A DNA stretch of 64,000 nucleotides. Origin: Halostagnicola larsenii XH-48 (GTDB lineage Archaea > Halobacteriota > Halobacteria > Halobacteriales > Natrialbaceae). Numbering within the stretch: position 1 is the stretch's first letter; the number at the start of each line of letters is the position of its first letter. The position numbers and the translations under genes are program-made. The stretch spans positions 1,798,001 to 1,862,000 of the forward strand of contig NZ_CP007055.1 of NCBI RefSeq assembly GCF_000517625.1, read 5' to 3'. Below, in pieces: positions 42,569 to 51,277 of this stretch. The notes beneath the pieces were generated by a model that had not been told where the DNA came from, did no database searches, and was given only the letters and a program-made list of their open reading frames with translations.

Positions 42569-44131
42569 ATGTTGACGAAGGACCTGTTGCGCGTCTCGCG
42601 CGCAGGAGGGGGATACCAGCCGCGCTTTGCCGGGCGCGAACACCGGCCGCTCGCGGCGCGGGTCATCGGAATCTATCAGGGCCACGTCGGCGAGTCGAGG
42701 GGCGCACTCGAGTCGGCGCTCGAGGAACTCGAACGGGGGATCAGCGGCGTGGGGGAATCCTCGGACGGATCGGCGTCGAACGAGCGACAACGTCCCGTCG
42801 ACGAGTTTAAACTGGTCCGCGGGCTCGCTGCGCTGTTGGATCGCGAGACGACGGTCCAGACCGAAGCGCCGCTCGAGCCGGTTCGCGCCCGCAGGGCGGC
42901 CTTCGAGGCCGCCGAAGCCGTCGGCGGGGTCGCCTCCGAGGAGGAGCGCGCGATGGCGCTGGTCGGGGCCGGCGAGACCCTCGAGATATCCGCCGACGAT
43001 ATCGCGACGTCGCTGTACGCCGACCTCGAGGACCGACAGATCGTTGAGACGGTCGACTCGCGCTGGAGCCCCGACGAACTCCTCGCCCAGTACAACCTCT
43101 CGCTGGCTCAGACGGCACTGTTCGACGCCACGGAGATCCGCGTCCGCTCGAGCGACCCGAAGGCGCTAATTTCGGCGATCAAACGCCTGCGGCTGATGTA
43201 CGAAATCGAGAAGACGCCGGCGGGGCGCGAGGTCGTCGTCACCGGCCCGACGCACCTCTTTCGCGCGACGAGGCGGTACGGGACCCGCTTTGCCAGGTTG
43301 CTGCGGACGGTCGCGAAAACGAGCGAGTGGCGACTCGAGGCGACGATCGACGACCGCGGGACCGAGCGAACGATGACGCTCTCGGACGACGACCCGGTAT
43401 CGGTTCCCGACGCCGCGCCGGTCGTCGACGTCTCCTTCGACAGCGGCGTCGAATCGGAGTTCGCCGCCCGCGTCTCGGCCGTCGACCTCGAGTGGGACCT
43501 CGTGCGCGAACCCGAGGCCCTAGAGAGCGGGACGCGCGTGATGATCCCCGACTTCGCGTTCGACTACCACCACGCGGACTTTCGGGTCTACCTCGAGATC
43601 ATGGGCTTTTGGACGCCCGAGTACGTCGAGAAGAAACTCGCACAACTCGCGAACCTCGAGGACGTCGACATGATCGTCGCCGTCGACGAATCGCTCGGCG
43701 TCGGCGAGGAAATCGTCGCTCGAGACCACCGCGCGATCCCCTACTCGGGGTCCGTTCGACTCAAAGACGTCGCGGACGTCCTTCGGGAGTTCGAATCCGA
43801 CCTCGTGGCAGAGAGCGTGGCCTCGCTCCCCGACGAGATCGATCCGGACGAGGACGCGGTGGCGCTCGCCGCGCTGGCCGAGTCCTACGGCGTCAGCGAG
43901 GACGCCCTGTCGGAGCCGTCGTATCCGAACCACGAACTCGTCGGACGAACGCTCGTTTGCCCTGCAGTTCTCGAAGACCTCGAGGAAACGCTCGAGGACG
44001 GGATGGATCTGGCGGCCGCCGAAGCGGCGTTCGGGTCATACGGTATCTCCGACTCGAGCGCGATGCTCTCCCGGCTCGGCTACCGCGTCGACTGGGAGGG
44101 ATTGTCCGGCGGGACCGTACGCGAGCGGTGA
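42569..44131 (+). CDS. bax1: Bax1 nuclease, XPB partner (DUF790)
   Basis: A 520-residue DUF790 protein. Bax1 binds XPB and has structure-specific endonuclease activity in other archaea, acting 3' to bubble structures. The nuclease-type region is MIPDFAFDYHHADFRVYLEIMGFWTPEYVEKKLAQL (Asp, Glu, Lys as in PD-(D/E)xK) at about 325-360. N-terminal part has LLRVSRAGGGYQPRFAGREHRPLAARVI. It starts at ATG 42569, in the operon after XPB. Confidence 0.9.
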   Translation: MLTKDLLRVSRAGGGYQPRFAGREHRPLAARVIGIYQGHVGESRGALESALEELERGISGVGESSDGSASNERQRPVDEFKLVRGLAALLDRETTVQTEAPLEPVRARRAAFEAAEAVGGVASEEERAMALVGAGETLEISADDIATSLYADLEDRQIVETVDSRWSPDELLAQYNLSLAQTALFDATEIRVRSSDPKALISAIKRLRLMYEIEKTPAGREVVVTGPTHLFRATRRYGTRFARLLRTVAKTSEWRLEATIDDRGTERTMTLSDDDPVSVPDAAPVVDVSFDSGVESEFAARVSAVDLEWDLVREPEALESGTRVMIPDFAFDYHHADFRVYLEIMGFWTPEYVEKKLAQLANLEDVDMIVAVDESLGVGEEIVARDHRAIPYSGSVRLKDVADVLREFESDLVAESVASLPDEIDPDEDAVALAALAESYGVSEDALSEPSYPNHELVGRTLVCPAVLEDLEETLEDGMDLAAAEAAFGSYGISDSSAMLSRLGYRVDWEGLSGGTVRER

Positions 44132-44163
44132 CGTTTTGACGCTTCGACGGCGATTCACGCTCG

Positions 44164-44499
44164 ATGAACGACGAGGACGAGCGCCCGCTCCCGCCCGCGG
44201 ACCTCGACCCGGACGTGGTCGAGTCCCTCGCGGTGTTCGAGGACGAGGAGCCCTCGACGCTGCGGGCGGTCGCGGCGTACCTCGAGGAGCGCGCAGCGTG
44301 GGAGGAATCGAGAGCGCTCGAGGAAAGAGAAGAGCCGCCCGAGGGAACGGAGGAGACACCCGAGAGGATAGAGGAGCCGCCCGCGGGCGTCCCCGAACGG
44401 GCGACCGTCTCGGTCACGGAGATCGGCGGGACCGAGTACCGCTACTACCAGTGGCGCGAGGGCGACGAGATCAAATCCGCGACGAAAAAGCGGGAGTAA
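44164..44499 (+). CDS. small acidic protein downstream of bax1
   Basis: A 111-residue hypothetical protein, Glu/Arg-rich with a Pro-rich middle (EEPPEGTEETPERIEEPPAG) and a terminal beta-hairpin-like VSVTEIGGTEYRYYQWREGDEIKS. N-terminal DPDVVESLAVFEDEEPSTLRAVAAYLEERAAWEES is helical. It is probably the third gene of the XPB-bax1 operon (32 bp gap). No known family. Confidence 0.6.
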   Translation: MNDEDERPLPPADLDPDVVESLAVFEDEEPSTLRAVAAYLEERAAWEESRALEEREEPPEGTEETPERIEEPPAGVPERATVSVTEIGGTEYRYYQWREGDEIKSATKKRE

Positions 44500-44546
44500 C
44501 ACCGCGACCGAACCGCGGGTAATCGATCACCCGTGATCGACGCTCC

Positions 44547-45773
44547 TCACTCGAGGGCCGCCAGAATCTCCGCTGGCGTGGCGTCGAATCCGCCGCCCTG
44601 AGCGAGCCGATCAGAACCGCCACCACCGCCGCCGAACGCCGAGGTAATCTCCTCGAGCACCGCCGTCGCGGGCGTCGATTCGTCGGTTGCGACGACGGCG
44701 AAGACGGAATCGGTTTCGCCGGTCGCGACGACGACATCGCCGAACTCGCTCCGTCGATCGTCGAGTACGTCGCTCGCGACGCCTGCCGACATGTCGCCGA
44801 CATCTGCGAGGAGCCACTTCGCTCCGTCGCGCTCGAGGATCTCGCCGTGCTCGAGTCGGGCTTCGACGAGTTCGCGTTCCCGCGTTCGCAGCGCGTTCGC
44901 GAGTTCTTTGCGTTCGGCCGCACGGCGCTCGAGTTCGTCGGTGACGTCCGCGAGTCCCACGCCCAGTTCCGACTTGGCGGCGAACGCTGTCTCCTTCTCC
45001 GTGGCCCGTCGATCGATGGCGTTCGGACCGACGGCGAACTCGACTCGAGTCATCCCTTCGCCGGGGTTCGATCGTCCGAGAACAGTCACCGGGCCGATCT
45101 CCCTGGTGTTTCGAACGTGCGTGCCGCCGCAGGCGGCGACGTCCCACGAATTCTGCGAGACGACGCCGTTGTGGCCGTTCTCGTCTTTCTCGCCGATCGT
45201 CACGAGTCGGACGCGCCCCTTCGTGAACGCGGCGTCCTCGGTCGCCTCGTTGAAGGCGATGTCCTCGCGCTCGCGGGCGTCCGCGACCGGAACGTCCTCC
45301 CAGGAAACCGATCGGGACTCCCAGACGACCCGATTGACCTGCTCGTTGAGTTCGACCAGCAGTCCGTCGTCGACTTCGGTCGTGGTTTCGAGGTCGACGC
45401 GAACCTTCTCCGGGCCGATGTCGAACCCGCCGTAGCCCAGGTCGGCGAGGAGGTTTCGCCCCGCGCCGTAGAGGGCGTGACTCGCCGTGTGCGCGCGCAT
45501 GCAGTACATCCGAAACGACCAGTCGATCCGGCAGAGCACGCGACGCTCGGCCCCGAACGTCGGCTCCTCGGACAGGACGTGGACGTGCTCGCCGTCGACG
45601 AGTTGTACGTCTTCGACCTCCACGTCGCCGATCGTTCCCCGATCGGCCGGTTGGCCGCCGCTCTCGGCGTAGAAGTAACTCGTCTCAAGCCAGACGCGTC
45701 GCCCGTCGACGGCCGTCACTTCGGTTTCGAACCGCGTCGTGTACGGCTCCGCTGCCGCCTGTTGCCCGCTCAT
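44547..45773 (-). CDS. alanyl-tRNA editing protein AlaX-L
   Basis: A 408-residue trans-editing protein with the AlaRS second-additional domain plus C-terminal DHHA1-like domain. Zinc-binding motifs HTASH (H95, H99) and CGGTH (C215, H219) are intact. It hydrolyses Ser-tRNA(Ala) or Gly-tRNA(Ala) to prevent mistranslation. The C-terminal part has a coiled-coil region (ERRAAERKELANALRTRERELVEARLEH) and DHHA1 (SAFGGGGGGSDRLAQGGG). ATG 45773 (MSGQQAAAEP) was chosen; a GTG eight codons upstream is possible. Confidence 0.92.
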   Translation of the reverse strand: MSGQQAAAEPYTTRFETEVTAVDGRRVWLETSYFYAESGGQPADRGTIGDVEVEDVQLVDGEHVHVLSEEPTFGAERRVLCRIDWSFRMYCMRAHTASHALYGAGRNLLADLGYGGFDIGPEKVRVDLETTTEVDDGLLVELNEQVNRVVWESRSVSWEDVPVADAREREDIAFNEATEDAAFTKGRVRLVTIGEKDENGHNGVVSQNSWDVAACGGTHVRNTREIGPVTVLGRSNPGEGMTRVEFAVGPNAIDRRATEKETAFAAKSELGVGLADVTDELERRAAERKELANALRTRERELVEARLEHGEILERDGAKWLLADVGDMSAGVASDVLDDRRSEFGDVVVATGETDSVFAVVATDESTPATAVLEEITSAFGGGGGGSDRLAQGGGFDATPAEILAALE

Positions 45774-45867
45774 CGGTTGGACTCCGTCTGCCGACACTAA
45801 AAGTCTGCCCGCCGCGTCGAGCGGTCGATCGAATCCGCCGTGTCGCTGTCACGGCCGCAGTCGTCTG

Positions 45868-46389
45868 TTACTCCTCGAGTTCGATGTCCAACCGCTCCTC
45901 GAGCGCGACGATGAGGCCGCCCCCGATGCCGGCCTGGGTCGCTCGGCCCTGTTCGACCGCGAGCAGGTCGCTCTCGGGAACCCCGAGTACCTCGGCGAGT
46001 TCGCCCCGCTGCAAGCCGGCGTCCTGTCGGGCTTCGACGAGGATGTCGCCGTAGCCGGTGACCAGGTACGGCAGCGGGTCGTCGTCGTAGTTCGTCCCCT
46101 CCTTCTCCCAGTGTTCGGAGTCGCCGTCCCAGATCGGGTTCGCCTTGGCGACGTTTTGGGCCGCCTTTTGCTTTCGGTTCGGTTCGTCCCCCCGTCCAGC
46201 GCTGTTCCCGCCGTCGCCGCTACGGGAGCTACTCGTTCGCTGTGCATCGTCGTGGGGTGCACAGTTCGGACAGACCTCGAGTTCCGCGCCTGCGACGTTC
46301 GCGCGAGTGAGCGAATCGCTCTCTGCGCCGCAGAGTTCACAGGACGTCCCACCGCCGCCGCCGGACGATCCCGTCGAGTATTTGGCCAT
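45868..46389 (-). CDS. multiprotein bridging factor type HTH protein (MBF1)
   Basis: A 173-residue aMBF1 homologue. N-terminal zinc ribbon CELCGAE...CPNC, a variable Ser/Arg/Gly-rich linker, then a conserved HTH_3 Cro/C1 domain at about 105-160 (ILVEARQDAGLQRGELAEVLGVPESDLLAVEQG). Archaeal MBF1 binds the small ribosomal subunit and assists translation or transcription. Start ATG 46389 (MAKYSTGSS); the next gene upstream is tRNA-Leu. Confidence 0.9.
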   Translation of the reverse strand: MAKYSTGSSGGGGGTSCELCGAESDSLTRANVAGAELEVCPNCAPHDDAQRTSSSRSGDGGNSAGRGDEPNRKQKAAQNVAKANPIWDGDSEHWEKEGTNYDDDPLPYLVTGYGDILVEARQDAGLQRGELAEVLGVPESDLLAVEQGRATQAGIGGGLIVALEERLDIELEE

Positions 46390-46524
46390 GATACCATTTG
46401 GCATTTCGCGCATTTGAACGCTCCGCTTGGGACGGTTCCGTGTGATATCGCCGCAGGCGTCGGACTAAAGGAAAGGGCTTTAATAGTCACACTGGATACG
46501 ATTGAGTGCAGAAAGCAAACGCGA

Positions 46525-46609
<85 letters not shown>

Positions 46610-46616
46610 TCGCACC

Positions 46617-46633
46617 GGTGGACGATGTCCACC
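46617..46633 (+). terminator. hairpin just after tRNA-Leu
   Basis: GGTGGAC-GAT-GTCCACC, perfect 7-bp arms with a three-base loop, eight bases past the tRNA end. No T-run follows, so it may aid processing or termination by structure alone. Confidence 0.35.
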
Positions 46634-46857
46634 ATTACGATGCAGGTGATCTCCTCCGAGGACATCACCCACGCACAATTCTACCGGAGCCAACGTCCGC
46701 GAGCGAGTGCGCTCGCTGTCGATTCTTCGACTCTCGAGAAACCGTCGATCGCCCGAGAGTCTCTCGGGTTCGACCGTCCAATACCCCGTCGAGTTGCAAC
46801 CTCGAGCGGTAACTCGAGGACAGTAACCACTTTCCCGCGCCGGCCGAACGGGTACGT

Positions 46858-47421
46858 ATGGAATACGTTTCTCGAGAGCGCGTCGCACCGCTGACGGGTA
46901 TCCTGAGCGTGGTCTCGCTCGCGGTGGTCTTCGCGGCCGCGGGCGGACGAATTCCCCCCTCGGTAGTCCCGGCCGCCCCCGAGAGTCTGCTCGAGGCGAT
47001 CCCCCACGTCAACGCGCTCATCAGCCTGACCGCGCTCGGCACGATCACGATGGGGTGGCGGTGGATCCGCCGGGGCGAGATCGGTAAGCACAAGGTCGCG
47101 ATGCTTTCCTCGTTCGGCCTGTTCGCGTCCTTCCTCGGGCTCTATCTCTATCGGCTGGTCGCGACCGGCGGCCCCCAGCCGTTCCCCGGCCCGGAGGCGA
47201 TCTACCAGTTCGTCTACCTGCCGGTGCTCGCGATCCACATCCTGCTGGCGATCGTTTGCATCCCGTTTCTGTACTACGCGCTCCTGTTAGCGGCCGCCTA
47301 CCCGCTCGAGGAACTCTATCAGACCAGTCACGCGCGATTCGGCCGGATCGCCGCGAGCCTCTGGCTGATCTCGTTTTCGCTCGGAATCGTCGTCTACCTG
47401 CTTCTCCACGGCGTGTACTGA
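46858..47421 (+). CDS. DUF420 membrane protein
   Basis: A 187-residue protein with about five transmembrane helices (LTGILSVVSLAVVFAAAGG; LISLTALGTITMGW; VAMLSSFGLFASFLGLYLY; LPVLAIHILLAIVCIPFLYYALLL; IAASLWLISFSLGIVVYLLLHG). It fits DUF420; the conserved His residues (IPHVN, GKHK, AIHIL) suggest heme or copper handling, as in CtaM/YozB relatives associated with cytochrome oxidase assembly. No oxidase gene is near. Confidence 0.85.
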   Translation: MEYVSRERVAPLTGILSVVSLAVVFAAAGGRIPPSVVPAAPESLLEAIPHVNALISLTALGTITMGWRWIRRGEIGKHKVAMLSSFGLFASFLGLYLYRLVATGGPQPFPGPEAIYQFVYLPVLAIHILLAIVCIPFLYYALLLAAAYPLEELYQTSHARFGRIAASLWLISFSLGIVVYLLLHGVY

Positions 47422-47657
47422 GTTTCCATCTCGAGATACGGAGAACACCACGGAACCGACGCGCGGTGGCGCGCGCTGAATCGCGGCGAACCGACGGTGA
47501 GCCGTGATTCGACTTTGTGCGAGGTCTTCGGTCACGAAGTGACCGAACGGCTTGGAAGTCGCGAAGCGCCTTCCAGTGGATGAGTGAGCGAACAGCGAGA
47601 GCGAGCGAATCTCGAGCCCAGTGGATTCAAACGGCCTCGAGTCCAACACACCCCAAA

Positions 47658-48266
47658 ATGGAGAAGACGCCGCGAGGGACGTCAGTTGGGGTCGACGACC
47701 CCTACGAGTTCGCGGGGCTCTGTGATCACCTGACCGGCGAGGGCCGCTGTCGGTACGCCTTCGACCACTACGAACACGACCCGGAGTTCGCCCGCGAGCG
47801 CGCCGAAGACGACTACACCTGCCCGCCCGCGAACCCCGAGTCCGAAGCCACGTGGGCCGACTGTCCGCACTTTCGATCGCGCAAACAGGACCGGGAGTGC
47901 GTCCGCTGCGGCCTCGAGGAAAAGCTGAACGAACTGACCGACGAGCGGCCGCTGCTGGAAGAACACCACCTCTCCTACCGGGATACGCTCGAGGCGACCG
48001 ACGGTGTCGGCAGTGGCGACGAAACGACCGCCACCGCCGCCGATGACGACGAACCAGCCGTGGATAGCGGTGACGACGGCGAGCTCTCCCACGAAATCAC
48101 GATCTATCTCTGTCGGTGGTGTCACGCCAAGGTCCACAACTCGTGGGCGCGGATCACCGACGACGTCGCGCCCGACCCGGAAGCCGTCGCCGCGCTCGAG
48201 GAACGCCGAGGCCGGGAACTCGAGGAGACGGGCTTCGAGTCGGCGGCCGATCGGTACGGAGAGTAA
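47658..48266 (+). CDS. Cys/His-rich hypothetical protein with HNH-like C-terminus
   Basis: A 202-residue haloarchaeal protein. A Cys-rich N-terminal half (GLCDHLTGEGRCRYAF, DYTCPP, ADCPHF, ECVRCGLEEK) suggests zinc binding. The later LEEHHLSYRDTLE, followed after an acidic insert by EITIYLCRWCHAKVHNSWARI, resembles an HNH/His-Me finger arrangement with Cys-x2-Cys ligands. It could be a nuclease or a structural zinc protein; unproven. Start ATG 47658 (MEKTPRG), since upstream extension is low quality. Confidence 0.62.
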   Translation: MEKTPRGTSVGVDDPYEFAGLCDHLTGEGRCRYAFDHYEHDPEFARERAEDDYTCPPANPESEATWADCPHFRSRKQDRECVRCGLEEKLNELTDERPLLEEHHLSYRDTLEATDGVGSGDETTATAADDDEPAVDSGDDGELSHEITIYLCRWCHAKVHNSWARITDDVAPDPEAVAALEERRGRELEETGFESAADRYGE

Positions 48267-48305
48267 CGAGCGACGAAGTCGACGCTTTGTAGCCGGGTCG
48301 AACGA

Positions 48306-48935
48306 CTAGGGACCCGAACGCGCCGCTGGGCGTTCGATCTCTGCCAGCAGCCTCGAGTACACGAGAGACTCGTAAAGCAGCGCCGCCGGAATCAACAGGA
48401 TTCCGATTATGGTGAACGCGAGTGCGACCTGGAAAACGGTGAAGACGATGGGGGCGACTACCACCACGAGCACGAAGATAGCGAGGTATCGGAGACTGAG
48501 CGCCGTCCGGACGACGCGTCGAACCTGCAACGCGTCGCGCATGCGCCGCCGTCGACTGAATCGATACGTAATGGCGCCCATGCAGTAGAGCAGCCCGAAA
48601 TAGAACGGGATCAGCACCGCCCAGAGCAGCGCCAGCGCTGCCGTCTCGTTGAACTCCTGAACGAAGAGCATCGCAAACGCTGCGAGGACGAATGCGACGA
48701 TGTAGACGAGGAACACGCCGGTCAGTTTGACCCCGTCGACGAAGAGGCCTCCGTAGTCCTCGAACCGCGGCGGTTCGCGGCCGTCCGACGCGTTCTGTAT
48801 CGCCCGGACGAAATACCCCGTGAGAACGAAAATGGGGAGTATCAGAACGGAACCGATCAGTAGCACCGAGCCGATCAGCATCGTCTCGAGCGTGTCCTCG
48901 CTCTCGAGCGGATATTTCAGCGCGTCGACTATCAT
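48306..48935 (-). CDS. DUF4013 membrane protein
   Basis: A 209-residue integral membrane protein with about six helices, matching the DUF4013 pattern: start MIVDALKYPLES, then IGSVLLIGSVLILPIFVLTGYFVRAIQNAS, EPPRFEDYGGLFVDGVKLTGVFLVYIV, and C-terminal FTVFQVALAFTIIGILLIPAALLYESL. Function is unknown. Start ATG 48935. It converges with the preceding HNH-like gene. Confidence 0.85.
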   Translation of the reverse strand: MIVDALKYPLESEDTLETMLIGSVLLIGSVLILPIFVLTGYFVRAIQNASDGREPPRFEDYGGLFVDGVKLTGVFLVYIVAFVLAAFAMLFVQEFNETAALALLWAVLIPFYFGLLYCMGAITYRFSRRRRMRDALQVRRVVRTALSLRYLAIFVLVVVVAPIVFTVFQVALAFTIIGILLIPAALLYESLVYSRLLAEIERPAARSGP

Positions 48936-49173
48936 GGGCGGAGTCGGTTCCGTCTTCGCATAAGTCTTCACTGTCGTTTCCGGGCCAGAAACACCACGAA
49001 CACGGAAACTCGGACAGATCGGGTAGCAGTAACGAAACGGCGGGTGACGGAACGATAAACCACCATCGCTCGCGCTCGGCGATTCGTTTTGTCGATCAAC
49101 CAGGGCTGATACTCTCGCGTTGGTGATAGTAACGAGAGGTTACCTATATCGCACCGACTCGAGCATCGACGCG

Positions 49174-49746
49174 ATGGAACGACCCGATTCGATAGCCCGA
49201 CGCCGAGCGCTGGCGCTGGCTGGCAGCGCCACGGCGACCGCACTCGCCGCCGGTTGCCTCAGCGACGACGAGGCGGCGGCCGACGACGGAGAAACGTCGA
49301 GCGACGATGGAAGCGACAACGGAGACAGCGACGACGCCGCTGAACGAGACGAGGCAGACGAAGACGACGAGTCGACAGAGACAGACGCTAAGGGCGACGC
49401 GTGGGCGGACGTCGAGGAAATCCGCCTGAGCGCTACCACCTCGAGATTCGAGGGCGTCGAACCCGAATTCATCGAGGGCGAGGAAAACCCGACGCTCGTC
49501 CTCACAGAAGGCGAGGAGTACGTCATCACGTGGGTGAACGCCGACGGCAAATCGCACAATCTCGAGCTCTGGGACGAGGACGAAACGGTTGTCGACGGGC
49601 ACAGCACCGAGGTGATGGGCGAGAAAAACGAAACCCGCTCGCTCGAGTTCGAGGCCGACGCGGCGATGAGCGAGTACATCTGCCGGATCCACGTCGACTG
49701 GGGAAAACGCGGCGATATCGAGATTGCAACCGGCGACCGGGACTGA
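49174..49746 (+). CDS. Tat-exported cupredoxin lipoprotein (halocyanin-like)
   Basis: A 190-residue exported protein: twin-arginine motif near IARRRALALAG, lipobox LAAGC, an acidic Asp/Ser/Glu-rich linker, then a plastocyanin-like domain. Copper ligands His (GKSHNLELWD) and the Cys/His pair in YICRIHVDWGKRG are visible, but the axial Met of ordinary halocyanins (CxxHxxM) is absent. It may bind copper differently or not at all. Start ATG 49174 (MERPDSIARRRAL). A TATA-like TTACCTATATC is about 27-35 bp upstream. Confidence 0.85.
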   Translation: MERPDSIARRRALALAGSATATALAAGCLSDDEAAADDGETSSDDGSDNGDSDDAAERDEADEDDESTETDAKGDAWADVEEIRLSATTSRFEGVEPEFIEGEENPTLVLTEGEEYVITWVNADGKSHNLELWDEDETVVDGHSTEVMGEKNETRSLEFEADAAMSEYICRIHVDWGKRGDIEIATGDRD

Positions 49747-49856
49747 GAGCGCGTCGATGTCTCGAGCGTGCGTGACGATGCTCGGGTCAGTGCGAGAGTG
49801 TGCGAGAAGATTCGAGGGCAGGTAACTAACGACTCGAGACCGCGACGAGCGGATCC

Positions 49857-50054
49857 TTACTCGAGGATGTCGCCGATTCGGCGCGGCTCGCCCTGCAGGT
49901 CCGGTTGTTCGGCGACGATCTGTAGCACCTCGTGATCGGTGACGTCGTAGTAGGATTTTTCGGTCGCCTCCTCGATGAGTTCCTGCTCGAGGCGAAACTC
50001 CGTTCCCTCGTAGACAACGTCGACGCCAGTGTCGTCAAATGCGAGCGTAGTCAT
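49857..50054 (-). CDS. DUF5800 small protein
   Basis: A 65-residue protein starting MTTLAFDDTGVDVVYEGTEF, with a helix EQELIEEATEKSYYDVTDHEVLQIV. It matches the haloarchaeal DUF5800 family as I remember it; function is unknown. Convergent with the cupredoxin gene and divergent from the bactofilin-like gene. Confidence 0.75.
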   Translation of the reverse strand: MTTLAFDDTGVDVVYEGTEFRLEQELIEEATEKSYYDVTDHEVLQIVAEQPDLQGEPRRIGDILE

Positions 50055-50274
50055 AGCCGACCGTACGAGACGCTGGATTAAAAGCGGGGCGACTTGCTCG
50101 GCCGGGCTCCGTTTCGGAACTCCCAGCAGATTCCTCGAGCGGCCGCTGTCCCTCGAGCGGCCACCAACTGAACCCGCGTTCGGGGCTCGAGGAGACGAGC
50201 CGTTGACAGGTTCGTCTGACGAACGGCCGACGGCGCGAGAGGTTTAATACCGGGGGACCACATTCGTTGCGAGT

Positions 50275-51129
50275 GTGGCATTCAGTAGGGATCCGCTCGA
50301 CGAACTCGTCGTTCCCGACGGGACGGAAGCCAAGGAAGTCGACCTCGTGACCGACGGCGACGTGCTCGTCGGCGGCCGATCGACCATCGAGTTCGGTATC
50401 CGTGGCCGAAACGTCCTCCTTGGCGAAAACGTCGAGGTCGACGGCGCCATCGAAGCCGAAGGCGACTGTCGACTCGATATGTGGTGTGACATCGACGACG
50501 ACGTGCTCGTCGGACAGGATGCCTACCTCGGCGAACGAGTCCATATCAACGGCGAACTGAAAGTCGCCGGCGACCTCGATATCGGCGATGACGTCGACAT
50601 CGAGGAGGGGTTCGAAGCTAACGGCTGGATCGTCATCCGAAATCCGATGCCGACCATCGTGTTCCTGTTCGTCTACCTCAAACACCTCCTCCTGATCGGC
50701 GAGGACGACGCGGCCCAGCAACTCATTTCTGAGATGGTCGACGAGGACGAAGAGGCAGAAACCGAGCCGCTGGTCATCCCCGGAAACGCGACCGTCAACG
50801 ACGACGCCTGGCGCGTTTCGACGCCCGCCCGAATCGGTTCCGACTGCCGACTCCACGGCAACGTCCGGGCCGAAACGATCGACGTCGGCGCCGACTGTAA
50901 CATCTTCGGGAGCCTCCGCGCTCGAGGCGACGTCTACGTCGGAAACGGAACCCGAATCCACGGCGATCTGACGACGCGCGACGGCGACGTCGTCCTCGAG
51001 AAGGACGCCCGCGTGCTCGGGGACGTTTCGTGTGACACGCTGGATATTGCGCCCCGTGCCGAGGTCGACGGGACGATCCGGGCCGACGGCGAGATTACGA
51101 TGGGGACGACCGAACGCGACCTCGAGTAA
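50275..51129 (+). CDS. bactofilin/halofilin-like polymer-forming protein
   Basis: A 284-residue right-handed beta-helix-like protein with many short repeats: VDLVTDGDVLVGGRSTIEFGIRGRNVLLGENVEVDGAIEAEGDC, VRAETIDVGADCNIFGSLRARGDVYVGNGTRIHGDL, LGDVSCDTLDIAPRAEVDGTIRADG. A hydrophobic stretch at about 125-142 (NPMPTIVFLFVYLKHLLLI) splits two repeat sets and might anchor it. Bactofilins form non-polar filaments at membranes; haloarchaeal homologues (halofilins) shape cells. Starts with GTG at 50275. Confidence 0.8.
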   Translation: MAFSRDPLDELVVPDGTEAKEVDLVTDGDVLVGGRSTIEFGIRGRNVLLGENVEVDGAIEAEGDCRLDMWCDIDDDVLVGQDAYLGERVHINGELKVAGDLDIGDDVDIEEGFEANGWIVIRNPMPTIVFLFVYLKHLLLIGEDDAAQQLISEMVDEDEEAETEPLVIPGNATVNDDAWRVSTPARIGSDCRLHGNVRAETIDVGADCNIFGSLRARGDVYVGNGTRIHGDLTTRDGDVVLEKDARVLGDVSCDTLDIAPRAEVDGTIRADGEITMGTTERDLE

Positions 51130-51200
51130 CCGCCGGGCTGTGTCAGTACGGCTATCCGAAAAGCGATCCGTCCAGTCTTCCGTCGGTGATTTGCACCCAC

Positions 51201-51210
51201 ATTCTTAAGA
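51201..51210 (+). promoter_or_regulatory. TATA-like box for the etf-fix operon
   Basis: ATTCTTAAGA, about 70 bp before the etfB ATG; predicts a leader of roughly 40-45 nt. Confidence 0.4.
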
Positions 51211-51267
51211 GCGAGAGTGTCGATAGCGTGAGGTGAGTTATGTTACGGACACACATACCACAGCTAC

Positions 51268-51273
51268 GGAGGG
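51268..51273 (+). promoter_or_regulatory. Shine-Dalgarno-like site for etfB
   Basis: GGAGGG four bases before the ATG at 51278. Unlike most starts in this window, etfB seems to use a leader with an SD site, and this fixes the start codon. Confidence 0.5.
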
Positions 51274-51277
51274 ACGC

